Positions 37,342 to 44,714 of a DNA stretch of 64,000 bases are shown here, in pieces. Source of the stretch: Leminorella grimontii ATCC 33999 = DSM 5078. Lineage in GTDB: Bacteria > Pseudomonadota > Gammaproteobacteria > Enterobacterales > Enterobacteriaceae. Both the position numbers and the translations under genes were made by a program. The stretch is taken from positions 244,773-308,772 of the forward strand of contig NZ_AUUA01000004.1 of the NCBI RefSeq assembly GCF_000439085.1, written 5' to 3'. The notes beneath the pieces are model-generated. The model saw nothing but the letters and a program-made list of their open reading frames with translations, had not been told where the DNA came from and searched no databases. How positions within the stretch are numbered: the first letter of the stretch is position 1; each line of letters starts with the position of its first letter.

Positions 37342-39108
37342 ATGAGCGATGGTGACGGCGGCTACACCCCTTACGCGCCGAGCATGCCGACGACGCCGGT
37401 AGGGCAGGTGTCGGACAAGGACAGCAGTACGACCCACAGTGCGATTGCACAGGGTGACATCATCATTCGCGACGGCGAGAACCAAAAGCAGGATATCGCC
37501 AACCTGAGCCGAGATACCGACAACGCGCACCGCGCGCTGGACGACACCTTTGATAAAGACAAAATCAAAGACCAGCTGAGCATTCAGAAAGAAGCGGTAG
37601 CCTTAGGCACGCAGGCGATGGACGCCTACAAGCAGAGCAAGCTTAACGAAGCGAAGGAGAGCATCCGCGCCGAGATGGCAGCGAAAGGCGAGCTTAACGG
37701 GCTGTCTGAAGCGCAAATCAACGCGAAAATTGCGGAGTCTGAGCAGTATAAGAGCGTAGACAAAGAGTACGGCGTCGGCAGCAACTTCTGGCAAAACGGC
37801 ACGGCGGCAGCAGGGCTGCTGGCGGGCGTGCTGGGCGGCAACGTCACGGGCGGGGTAGCGGCTGGCGCCGCGCCGTATATGGCGACGCTGGTGAAAGAGG
37901 CGTCACAAGGTAACGACGCTGCGCGGATGGCGCTGCACGCCGTTGTATCGGGCGCGCTGGCGCAGGCGCAGGGCGCTAACCCAGGCGCGGCGGCGGCGGG
38001 CGGCTTTGTTGCGGCGGCAAGTTCGGATGCGCTGGCTAACGCGTTCTACGGCAAGAAAGCTGAGGAGCTTTCACCGGATGAGAAAATGGTAATCAGCAAT
38101 CTGGTGGCGCTGGTGGGTTCGGCTGCGGGCGGTGTCGTTGGCGGGGATGTTAATGGTATTGCCAGTGGGGCGAATGCGGCGCGGGTGGAGGTGGAGAATA
38201 ACTCGATGCTCGGAGATAAGGGCCGGGAATCGGTGAAAGAAAGTGCGGAATGGTGGAAAGAACAGATCAGGGATAAACTGGGTGAAAACATCGCTTCACA
38301 GCTTGCAAATGGTCTGGTTATTTTTGCCAGTGAAAGTGGTGATTTGGCTATGCTAGGTGGCGATACGGCGTTTGATATTATAGCAGCGCTAGCAACTTGT
38401 GCGGCAGGAGACAGCTACTGTAGTCAGGCACAAAGTGATATAGCTAAAAAAGATGCAGCGGCAGCGAATGTGCTGAATGGTATCATGAATGGTGATGCGT
38501 GGGAGGGGATTAAATCCTCCTTCGTTAAAGCAGCCAATGGCGACCAGAAGGCGTTGGAGAATGTTGCAGGGATATTATCTGGAGCTTTATTACCAGCAAA
38601 AATACTTTCATCTGGAGGGAAAAATAGCTTAGTTATTGAACAGACGGCAGGGAAAGGGACAATATTCACTGAAATAAAAACTGGACAAGCAGTTAATCTT
38701 GATGAGTTTAATAGACTTAATCAACTGGATATTCATGCAGGAAAAATTAAGCCTGCAGAGGCCTCCGCTGCCGTTGAGATTCAGAACTCTTTAGGAGGAA
38801 CATTAAAGCGGATTGGAGACGGTGAGGGGTTAGGAGACTTCATTTTCACAAGTGGCCCAAATAAAGGAAAAACAGTTGATTTCATGTTTACGACTGCAAA
38901 TGGAACTTCTAAGGAAATCACTGGGATAAATCAGTTTTTTAATAATAACTGGGAAAAAAATGTTAAGGTATTAGAAGACCACTTGAAAAAAGCCGATTTT
39001 GTACCTTTGGACTTTAGGGTTTTAAATCATATCAATCAACAAAGGTTGATGGATCATATAAAAACATTATCAGCTAGTGAACAGAAAAAAATTATTATTA
39101 TGAGGTAA
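37342..39108 (+). CDS. CdiA C-terminal fragment (orphan CdiA-CT): pre-toxin, VENN motif, toxin domain
   Basis: 588 aa from the ATG at 37342, with GGGCGGG upstream; the frame is open from 37285. It lacks the signal, TPS and filament regions of full CdiA (thousands of residues), so it cannot be exported alone. In order: the GGYTPYAP and SSTTHSAIAQG-type pre-toxin start, QDIANLSRDTDNAHRALD, an alanine/glycine-rich pre-toxin domain, the VENN motif at residues 284-287 (38191-38202), an entry/linker region, and a C-terminal toxin domain from about residue 470. The last part (GDFIFTSGPNKGKTVDFMF and following) resembles CdiA C-terminal nuclease domains; this is a pattern call. Base use turns clearly AT-rich after VENN. 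A candidate immunity gene starts 4 bp after the stop. It is silent stock unless recombined onto a full cdiA. Confidence 0.83.
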   Translation: MSDGDGGYTPYAPSMPTTPVGQVSDKDSSTTHSAIAQGDIIIRDGENQKQDIANLSRDTDNAHRALDDTFDKDKIKDQLSIQKEAVALGTQAMDAYKQSKLNEAKESIRAEMAAKGELNGLSEAQINAKIAESEQYKSVDKEYGVGSNFWQNGTAAAGLLAGVLGGNVTGGVAAGAAPYMATLVKEASQGNDAARMALHAVVSGALAQAQGANPGAAAAGGFVAAASSDALANAFYGKKAEELSPDEKMVISNLVALVGSAAGGVVGGDVNGIASGANAARVEVENNSMLGDKGRESVKESAEWWKEQIRDKLGENIASQLANGLVIFASESGDLAMLGGDTAFDIIAALATCAAGDSYCSQAQSDIAKKDAAAANVLNGIMNGDAWEGIKSSFVKAANGDQKALENVAGILSGALLPAKILSSGGKNSLVIEQTAGKGTIFTEIKTGQAVNLDEFNRLNQLDIHAGKIKPAEASAAVEIQNSLGGTLKRIGDGEGLGDFIFTSGPNKGKTVDFMFTTANGTSKEITGINQFFNNNWEKNVKVLEDHLKKADFVPLDFRVLNHINQQRLMDHIKTLSASEQKKIIIMR

Positions 39109-39112
39109 TTAT

Positions 39113-39448
39113 ATGTCAGGGGCCTTAGTTTTTGGTAAAGATATAATGATAACTTTAAATTCAGCAAGTACTGGGTTTATTGCTGAATTTCTTAGGCCCT
39201 ATTTGAATATTAATCAAGAAATAAGTGAGAAAATATATTTTCATTATGATCTTTATGATGGGTTTATTGACTTTACAGAGTTGACCTCAGAACAATATTT
39301 GGAAGCTTATGGGATAATGAAAAAGGCATTCGAAAATGATCTTAAGAATGAGCCAGTTATAGGTGGACGATCGCGCCAATGGGCTGTTGACTTATGGTTT
39401 AATGAAATCAAGCCAAAAATGCAGATATCTCCATTGTATATAAAATAA
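39113..39448 (+). CDS. Candidate cognate immunity protein to the adjacent CdiA toxin
   Basis: 111 aa, not recognised. It begins 4 bp after the toxin stop, the usual place for cdiI. An internal ATG at 39146 is a possible alternative start. No signal or membrane segment; predicted small soluble protein with a polar C-terminal half (GGRSRQWAVDLWFNEIKPKM). Strongly AT-rich, unlike the core genes. The role as immunity is inferred from position, size and composition only. Confidence 0.6.
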   Translation: MSGALVFGKDIMITLNSASTGFIAEFLRPYLNINQEISEKIYFHYDLYDGFIDFTELTSEQYLEAYGIMKKAFENDLKNEPVIGGRSRQWAVDLWFNEIKPKMQISPLYIK

Positions 39449-39481
39449 CCATTTGTTAAATAATGAAGGATATGATAGTCG

Positions 39482-39934
39482 ATGGCAAATGAAGTTATGT
39501 TTCCTCTTAAGGAATGTCCCTCATTTGAGAGAGTGTTGGAGATTATCGTTGATGGGTTTCACTCGTTGTCATTATCAACGCAGCAGTTGACCATTGGCGT
39601 ATCGGCTAAAAAAGGGTTGGATCTATCTGATAAACTCATATATATCAAAGAACATCAATATGGTTATTTTTGTTGGGTGAGCTTTTCCTATTTTGAACCG
39701 CAAGCTCGTGATGAGGATGATATGGATTCTCCGGTTATAGCTGGGGTTAGTACTCGTGGTGCTAATGAGTTAAAGTTTTCAATTATCATTGCTTATGTAC
39801 TTGCTAAGTCACTTGAAGCCAAGGTGATCTATGACGATGCGTATTTAGTGCAGAAGAAAGAAATTTACCCCCCGGATGAGTTAGTAATTTTTGTTGAGAA
39901 ATATATAAAAGAACTTTTTTCATTATCTTGTTAA
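39482..39934 (+). CDS. Hypothetical protein, possible orphan immunity protein
   Basis: 150 aa, not recognised. GAAGGA lies upstream of the ATG at 39482. Soluble, acidic, AT-rich, no catalytic motif seen. It lies between the candidate immunity gene and an Imm42-like gene, with no toxin fragment directly before it. In CDI loci such genes are often immunity genes left from earlier toxin modules; this is inference from context. Confidence 0.55.
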   Translation: MANEVMFPLKECPSFERVLEIIVDGFHSLSLSTQQLTIGVSAKKGLDLSDKLIYIKEHQYGYFCWVSFSYFEPQARDEDDMDSPVIAGVSTRGANELKFSIIIAYVLAKSLEAKVIYDDAYLVQKKEIYPPDELVIFVEKYIKELFSLSC

Positions 39935-39974
39935 CATGTGATATGCGTCGATGAGGAGCCTATAAATTTTATTG

Positions 39975-39980
39975 TATAAT
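39975..39980 (+). promoter_or_regulatory. Possible -10 element before the Imm42-like gene
   Basis: A perfect TATAAT 36 bp upstream of the ATG at 40017. The -35 region is poor and the DNA is AT-rich, so chance occurrence is quite possible. If real, the gene is expressed apart from the toxin. Confidence 0.3.
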
Positions 39981-40016
39981 CAAATGATTCCGATGCGATG
40001 GTAAAAAGAGATAATT

Positions 40017-40565
40017 ATGATTTTCGGGGACCCCAATCATTTTTCTATACTGATTGAATATTTACCTCAATGGAGCGCAGTTGGGAGTTTTAAAAATGGA
40101 TTATTTCATTTTTGTATAGATGGGAATTTGTACCCAGATAGCGCTCGAGTGGCCACTTTAGGTGGGGATATATTCTGTTTATCTGAAGGGAATGCGTTAA
40201 TTTCACCTATTTCTGATGAGCGTATTTTTAAGATGGATAAGAAGGAAGCATTCTTCCTTATGTTAGAAACAATGTTGCCTGAATTTGTAAATCCAGATAT
40301 TGATCTTTCAGACGATTTTGTTGAGTCTTATCAATATCAAGCATCTACGTATAATTTGGAAGATGGTGGTTGTTATGTTTTTGCTGTTTCCTTCAAAGAT
40401 ATGATTAGGATTTTAGGTGCAAAACTTAGTGTTTTGAAAGGCGATGACAAAACAGGATATCGTCGGGTTAATATAGCCGAACCGTATATTAGTGATGTAG
40501 TTTTAGAAAAGAATGTTGTGAGTGATATTGTTAAATCTACAATAAATTTCTATTCTAATCTTTAA
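40017..40565 (+). CDS. Imm42-like immunity protein
   Basis: 182 aa. The N-terminus MIFGDPNHFSILIEYLPQWS followed by a KNGLFHFCIDGNLYP segment fits the Imm42 family of immunity proteins associated with polymorphic toxins; the assignment is from memory of the pattern. Cytosolic, no signal. AT-rich. No matching toxin fragment is adjacent, so it may protect against a toxin the strain does not make. AAAGAG-like site before the ATG. Confidence 0.6.
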   Translation: MIFGDPNHFSILIEYLPQWSAVGSFKNGLFHFCIDGNLYPDSARVATLGGDIFCLSEGNALISPISDERIFKMDKKEAFFLMLETMLPEFVNPDIDLSDDFVESYQYQASTYNLEDGGCYVFAVSFKDMIRILGAKLSVLKGDDKTGYRRVNIAEPYISDVVLEKNVVSDIVKSTINFYSNL

Positions 40566-40635
40566 TAAGTGGCTGAAATTATACACCATCTGGTGATTCA
40601 GGGGGGTGTTTAAACAGCAACTCCGGAGGGATAAA

Positions 40636-40953
40636 ATGACAGACAATTTTGCATTAAATGAATTCAACAGAATGGAGCAAGAGGTCATTATTCCTTACTT
40701 AAAGAATGCATTTTGTTTGGTAAGTTCGGCATGTTGCCTATATCACATGATAGAACAGGGTGAGGATATTTACACCTATCTTATTAATGGGGAAAAAGTT
40801 ATTACGCTTGAGGTGTCTCGAATTGATAACTCAGTTATAGCGGATGACCCAATAACTATTGAGGCATATGCGAAAATGATGAAAGGCAGGCAATATCATC
40901 GTTATCTGAAAGAACTTTTAGAATTATCTCGAAGGGATAATTTTCAGGTTTAG
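40636..40953 (+). CDS. Hypothetical protein, last gene of the immunity cluster
   Basis: 105 aa from the ATG at 40636, which follows CCGGAGGG; the frame opens at 40606 but the ribosome site decides for the later start. Not recognised. It is mostly helical by appearance (NEFNRMEQEVIIPYLKNAF, then a polar C-terminus) and AT-rich. It is followed by a terminator, so it closes the unit. Immunity or accessory role is inferred from the neighbours. Confidence 0.55.
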   Translation: MTDNFALNEFNRMEQEVIIPYLKNAFCLVSSACCLYHMIEQGEDIYTYLINGEKVITLEVSRIDNSVIADDPITIEAYAKMMKGRQYHRYLKELLELSRRDNFQV

Positions 40954-40957
40954 CGAG

Positions 40958-40998
40958 CCTGTTTATGATTTTGTGTAAACAGGTTTAGTTCTTATTTT
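40958..40998 (+). terminator. Terminator closing the CDI/immunity cluster
   Basis: Perfect 8-bp stem CCTGTTTA/TAAACAGG (40958-40965 with 40976-40983), a 10-base loop, then TTTAGTTCTTATTTT. Confidence 0.78.
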
Positions 40999-41153
40999 CT
41001 GAGAGTCATCCCCAAAACCTAAACAAAGCCCATTGCTACAAAAAGAGGTGTAAGTTATCTTCACTCCACGCTGGAGAAATCAGGCGTCGGGATTGGCATC
41101 CTGAAACCATACTGACGGCATATTATTATTTACGTCACTCTGGAGGCTGCCAC

Positions 41154-41618
41154 ATGGCTACAACCCCTACCCAAATTCACCCGCTACTCAATATCCCCTT
41201 TAGCCCCAACACGGACTTCACCAGGCTGGCCGACTACTGCGAGCAGTTCACCGAAGCCCTAATCGAAAGCGACGACCCGGCGCTGCGGCTGGCGCTCTGC
41301 GGGCGATTGATTTCCAGCCTCTCGCTGTTGCGGGCGACGATAAACGATCCCATTCCTGAACATCTGGTCGAACGCTTTATTGTCGATGAACCGCCCGTTA
41401 ATCCGCCTCGCTTTGAGCCAGATTCAGAACAGCTGTGCGGCTACTGTTTAGCGCTGGCGCAGTTGTTAACCGGTAGGGCGCTGCCGTTGGGAGCTGAGCA
41501 ACCCCTAAGCGATCTGCTGTTCGGGCTGGTGGGCTATTTTGCCGCCGAGCTTAAATCTCCGCGCTGGCTGCGGGTGCGCACGGCCGACGGCCTGCTGTTT
41601 ACCAGCGAGGGCTTATGA
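41154..41618 (+). CDS. Hypothetical protein paired with a Ner-like regulator
   Basis: 154 aa, not recognised. Soluble, leucine/alanine-rich helices in the middle (LRLALCGRLISSLSLLRATI), proline-rich turn PPVNPPRFEP, and a second helical part. GGAGG lies ten bases before the ATG. Composition is GC-rich like the core genome, in contrast to the AT-rich genes to its left, so it likely has a different origin. Its last four bases overlap the start of the next gene, so the two are one operon. Confidence 0.65.
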   Translation: MATTPTQIHPLLNIPFSPNTDFTRLADYCEQFTEALIESDDPALRLALCGRLISSLSLLRATINDPIPEHLVERFIVDEPPVNPPRFEPDSEQLCGYCLALAQLLTGRALPLGAEQPLSDLLFGLVGYFAAELKSPRWLRVRTADGLLFTSEGL

Positions 41619-41866
41619 TGAAACAGCAGGATTGGCATGCCGCTGACGTTATCGCCGGGCTGAAAAAGAGAGGCACCTCACTTGCCGCCGTCTCACGTGA
41701 CGCAGGGCTGGCTTCCTCCACATTGGCTAATACTCTAATGCGCCGCTGGCCCAAGGGAGAACGGCTGATAGCGCAGGCGCTGGGCGTCGCGCCTGAGGAG
41801 ATTCGGCCTTCGCGCTATCTGAAAGGCCGAAATATGCGGTGTGTGAGCGTGAGTAGGGCTGCATAG
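41615..41866 (+). CDS. Ner/Nlp-type helix-turn-helix DNA-binding protein
   Basis: 83 aa. The body (DWHAADVIAGLKKRGTSLAA then SRDAGLASSTLANTLMRRWPKGERLIAQALGVAPEEIRPSRY) fits the Ner family of small repressors, known from phage Mu and the bacterial Nlp/SfsB proteins; the predicted HTH is at about residues 23-45. Two adjacent ATGs at 41615 and 41618 are possible, GAGGG upstream. It overlaps the hypothetical gene by four bases. Could be a domesticated phage regulator; targets unknown. Confidence 0.83.
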   Translation: MMKQQDWHAADVIAGLKKRGTSLAAVSRDAGLASSTLANTLMRRWPKGERLIAQALGVAPEEIRPSRYLKGRNMRCVSVSRAA

Positions 41867-41873
41867 TACAAGC

Positions 41874-41898
41874 AAGGCGCTCCGAAGAGCGCCTTTTA
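41874..41898. terminator. Bidirectional terminator between the Ner-like gene and the first porin
   Basis: AAGGCGCTC-CGAA-GAGCGCCTT (41874-41895), perfect 9-bp stem with a CGAA loop; TTTA follows on the plus strand. Confidence 0.8.
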
Positions 41899-41919
41899 GG
41901 CCTATTAGATTAAGCGAAA

Positions 41920-43005
41920 CTAGAACTGATAAACGATACCGACGGCAACCACATCGTCAGTCGGGATGCCCGCCGCTTTAGTAAAGTTATTGTCGTCTAA
42001 CATGTTGATTTTATAATCAACCTTAGCCGAGACGTTTTTGTTGAAGTAGTAGTTCGCGCCTACGTCGATGTAGTTCACCAACTCTTCATCGCTGTAGGTT
42101 TGAGTCCCTGTAGTAAAGTTCAAATCCTTACCCTTGGAGTACAGCCACGCCAGCGAGGGCTGAAGCCCGAAGTCGAACTGATACTGAGCCACCAGTTCGG
42201 TATTCTGCGTTTTGTTGGCGACGTAGTCGGAGTCGCTGCCATATCGCGTCATGTTGTAGGTTTGGCCGTAGATGGCGGCCAAATAGAGGTTGTTGGCGTC
42301 ATACTTGATGCCGAAGGTCGCTGCGTCTGCGCGATCGCCTTCGCCGTCAGAGGTTTGCGTGTCGGTGCGGTCCGATGACGCGTAAGCGGCGCCCAGAGAC
42401 AGGCCCATGCCCAAATCGTAGGTGGTTGACATCCCCCAGCCGTCGCCGTTGCGGTCAGAGCCGTTGCGATCGCCGGAGTCATTGCGGCCCTGGTACTGAA
42501 CGCCGAAGTTCAGGCCGTCAACCAGGCCAAAGAAGTCCCTGTTGCGGTAGGTCGCCAGGTTTCCCGCGCGCTGGGTCATAAAGACGTCGGTTTGCTGGAA
42601 GGAATCCCCGCCGAACTCAGGCAGCACGTCGGTCCAGCCGCCGATGTCGTACAGAATGCCGTCGTTACGGCCATAGTCCAGCGAGCCGGCATCGCCGACC
42701 TTGATGCCGGCGTAGGCGTAGCGGGTCTTCTGGCCGTTGTCGCCTTCTGAATCGCTGGCGTTCATCTCCGCCTGATAAAAGCCATAGCCGGTAATCTGCT
42801 CATTGACCTGCGTTTCACCTCGCAGGCCGAAACGCACGTAGGTATTATCGCCGTCACTGTCCTTAGCGTCAGAGAAGTAGTGGGAACCCTGGATTTTGCC
42901 GGTGATATCAATCTTGTTGCCGTCTTTGTTGTAAACTTCAGCCGCGTTTACGGAACCAACGACCAGCAAGGCCGGTATGACTATCGCTAGTATTCTACGT
43001 TTCAT
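41920..43005 (-). CDS. OmpC/OmpF-family general porin, copy 1
   Basis: 361 aa. Cleavable signal [21 protein letters not shown], then [19 protein letters not shown] and a C-terminal phenylalanine (VAVGIVYQF), the BAM recognition end. It is a 16-strand trimeric beta-barrel with the L3 constriction motif LPEFGGDSF. It lies where E. coli has ompF, between aspC and asnS, but shares this place with a second copy immediately upstream. Loops differ from copy 2, for example in the [11 protein letters not shown] region. Which copy equals OmpF cannot be told here. Two direct repeats in its upstream region may bind OmpR. Confidence 0.93.
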   Translation of the reverse strand: MKRRILAIVIPALLVVGSVNAAEVYNKDGNKIDITGKIQGSHYFSDAKDSDGDNTYVRFGLRGETQVNEQITGYGFYQAEMNASDSEGDNGQKTRYAYAGIKVGDAGSLDYGRNDGILYDIGGWTDVLPEFGGDSFQQTDVFMTQRAGNLATYRNRDFFGLVDGLNFGVQYQGRNDSGDRNGSDRNGDGWGMSTTYDLGMGLSLGAAYASSDRTDTQTSDGEGDRADAATFGIKYDANNLYLAAIYGQTYNMTRYGSDSDYVANKTQNTELVAQYQFDFGLQPSLAWLYSKGKDLNFTTGTQTYSDEELVNYIDVGANYYFNKNVSAKVDYKINMLDDNNFTKAAGIPTDDVVAVGIVYQF

Positions 43006-43176
43006 AACAATTTCTCCACTGAACGCCTTCTATCGCATTTATTGTCGACCGCTATGCAACGGGGTGCGTGATGCATTCTCCTATCGGGAGACGATGCTAT
43101 TTGCGGCGGTTGCATAGGCTGCCAGCCAAACCGTACTTCGTTTAGTGCTGACAATTAAATAATGGACCCTAACAGA

Positions 43177-43221
43177 GAAATTGTTGCAATTTGCGTTATT
43201 ATTTTTTTGAAAAATTGTTAC
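43177..43221 (-). promoter_or_regulatory. Possible OmpR-type direct repeats upstream of porin copy 1
   Basis: GAAATTGTTGC (43177-43187) and AAAATTGTTAC (43211-43221) are direct repeats 34 bp apart, about 170-215 bp upstream of the porin start. They resemble AT-rich OmpR half-sites containing GTTAC/GTTGC. No promoter hexamers were chosen. Confidence 0.3.
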
Positions 43222-43261
43222 ATTTTTTTATGGGGGCGTAGTGAACTAATATGAAAGGCAT

Positions 43262-43289
43262 AAAAAAGCGCTCCGAAGAGCGCTTTTTA
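43262..43289 (-). terminator. Terminator of porin copy 2
   Basis: Minus strand: AAAAAGCGCTC-TTCG-GAGCGCTTTTTT (43288 down to 43262), a stable UUCG tetraloop and a T-run. Confidence 0.9.
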
Positions 43290-43314
43290 AATTCATCACT
43301 TCGCTTAAGCGAAA

Positions 43315-44421
43315 TTAGAACTGGTAAACGATACCAACGGCTACTACGTCATCAGTCATGATGCCAGCAGCTTTGGTGAAGGCATTGTCGTCCAGCATGT
43401 TGATTTTGTAGTCAACTTTAGTAGAGATGTTCTTGTTGAAGTAGTAGGTAGCGCCTACGTCAACATAGTTAACCAGCTCTTCGCTGTTGTATTGCTTACC
43501 GTTAGTACCGGTGTACTGCAGGTCTTTACCCTTGGAGTAAACCCAAGCCAGAGACGGCTGCAGACCGAAATCGAATTGGTATTGACCAACCAGTTCGAAG
43601 TTCTGAGTTTTGTTAGCAACGTTGCTGGTGCTGTCGCCAAACACGGTCATGTTGTAAGTCTGGCTATAGTTTGCTGCCAGATAAATGTTGTTTGCGTCAT
43701 ACTTCAGGCCAGCGGCTACACCATCAGCGCGATCGCCACGACCATCACCAGTTTGTTGATCGGTACGGTCAGATGATGCATACGCAGCACCTAAAGACAG
43801 GCCATTGCCTAAGTTATAGGTAGAAGACATACCCCAACCGTCGCCGTTGCGGTTTTGACCGTTACGGTCATGATCGCTCGTATCGTTACGGCCTTGGTAC
43901 TGAACGGCGAAGTTCAGGCCGTCAACCATACCGAAGAAGTTCTTGTTACGGTAAGTAGCCAAGTTGCCAGCACGCTGAGTCATGAAGACGTCAGTTTGTT
44001 GGAAGGAGTCGCCACCGAACTCAGGCAGAACGTCAGTCCAGCCACCGATGTCGTACAGAACGCCGTAGTTACGACCGTAGTCGATGGAGCCTGCATCACC
44101 CACTTTCAGGCCTGCATAGGCCAGACGAGTTTTCTGAGAGTTGCCGCCGGTGTTTTCACCTTTGCTAGCGTTCAGTTCAGTTTGGTAGTAGCCGTAGCCA
44201 GTAACTTGATCGTTAACCTGAGTTTCACCGCGCAGGCCGAAACGAGCGTAGGTCTTGTCGCCATCGCTGCCCTTGCCATCAGAGAAATAGTGAGACCCTT
44301 GGATCTTACCGGTGATGTCAATCTTGTTACCGTCTTTGTTATAGACTTCAGCGGCGTTTGCTGCACCAGCTGCTGCTAACAGAGCCGGAACTACCACTGC
44401 TAAAATTTTACGTTTCATCAT
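43315..44421 (-). CDS. OmpC/OmpF-family general porin, copy 2
   Basis: 368 aa. Start at 44421 ([23 protein letters not shown] signal, with GAGGG upstream); the open frame reaches 44511 but the added residues are not porin-like. Mature [16 protein letters not shown]3 motif LPEFGGDSF, terminal VAVGIVYQF. Codon use is strongly biased toward the highly expressed set, more than in copy 1, so this is probably the main porin. It matches the E. coli ompF start MMKR and location beside asnS. The two copies are closely similar over their whole length, pointing to tandem duplication. Confidence 0.94.
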   Translation of the reverse strand: MMKRKILAVVVPALLAAAGAANAAEVYNKDGNKIDITGKIQGSHYFSDGKGSDGDKTYARFGLRGETQVNDQVTGYGYYQTELNASKGENTGGNSQKTRLAYAGLKVGDAGSIDYGRNYGVLYDIGGWTDVLPEFGGDSFQQTDVFMTQRAGNLATYRNKNFFGMVDGLNFAVQYQGRNDTSDHDRNGQNRNGDGWGMSSTYNLGNGLSLGAAYASSDRTDQQTGDGRGDRADGVAAGLKYDANNIYLAANYSQTYNMTVFGDSTSNVANKTQNFELVGQYQFDFGLQPSLAWVYSKGKDLQYTGTNGKQYNSEELVNYVDVGATYYFNKNISTKVDYKINMLDDNAFTKAAGIMTDDVVAVGIVYQF

Positions 44422-44642
44422 TTTATTAACTTCCCTCATTGGAGTTGTTTTATCGCATCTGCCACTGCTTCCGACTAAAGCCGGTAACGTTAGATGCCAT
44501 TTATTAGCCACCCGCAGTCTTTCACTCGCGAAGCAGTTAATCTAGCCTTTAAATGCTACTAATATCGCAAACAAGTTACAAGGGGAAAAGATGTATTTCA
44601 GGATGTGGATTTGAGGGAACTTTGTGATAAAGGTCTAACTTT

Positions 44643-44701
44643 GGAAAATTGAAACGGCCGCCAGGGGCGGCCGCTTGAAAGATTGTTTAAAAAACAATCT
44701 T
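44643..44701 (-). terminator. Double hairpin terminator of asnS
   Basis: Two hairpins on the minus strand after the asnS stop: AAGATTGTTT/AAACAATCTT (44679-44701) and CGGCCGCC/GGCGGCCG (44655-44673), the second followed by TTTCAATTTT. Confidence 0.78.
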
Positions 44702-44714
44702 CTGTAAAGAAGCG

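Larger units (their letters stand above)
43006..43314. other. Gap between the two porin genes
   Basis: 309 bp with no coding frame. It holds the leader and upstream region of porin copy 1, the OmpR-like repeats (43177-43221) and the terminator of copy 2 (43262-43289). The leader of copy 1 is only loosely similar to that of copy 2. Confidence 0.65.

Noticed and set aside
41039-41099. A short frame ending STLEKSGVGIGILKPY before the 41154 gene, considered as a gene remnant
   Set aside because: Looks protein-like but is too short to assign and has no visible upstream continuation; left as unexplained.
37300-41900. Prophage or integrative element covering the whole accessory segment
   Set aside because: No integrase, structural or lysis gene and no tRNA or attachment repeat seen at the edges; only a Ner-like HTH hints at phage origin.
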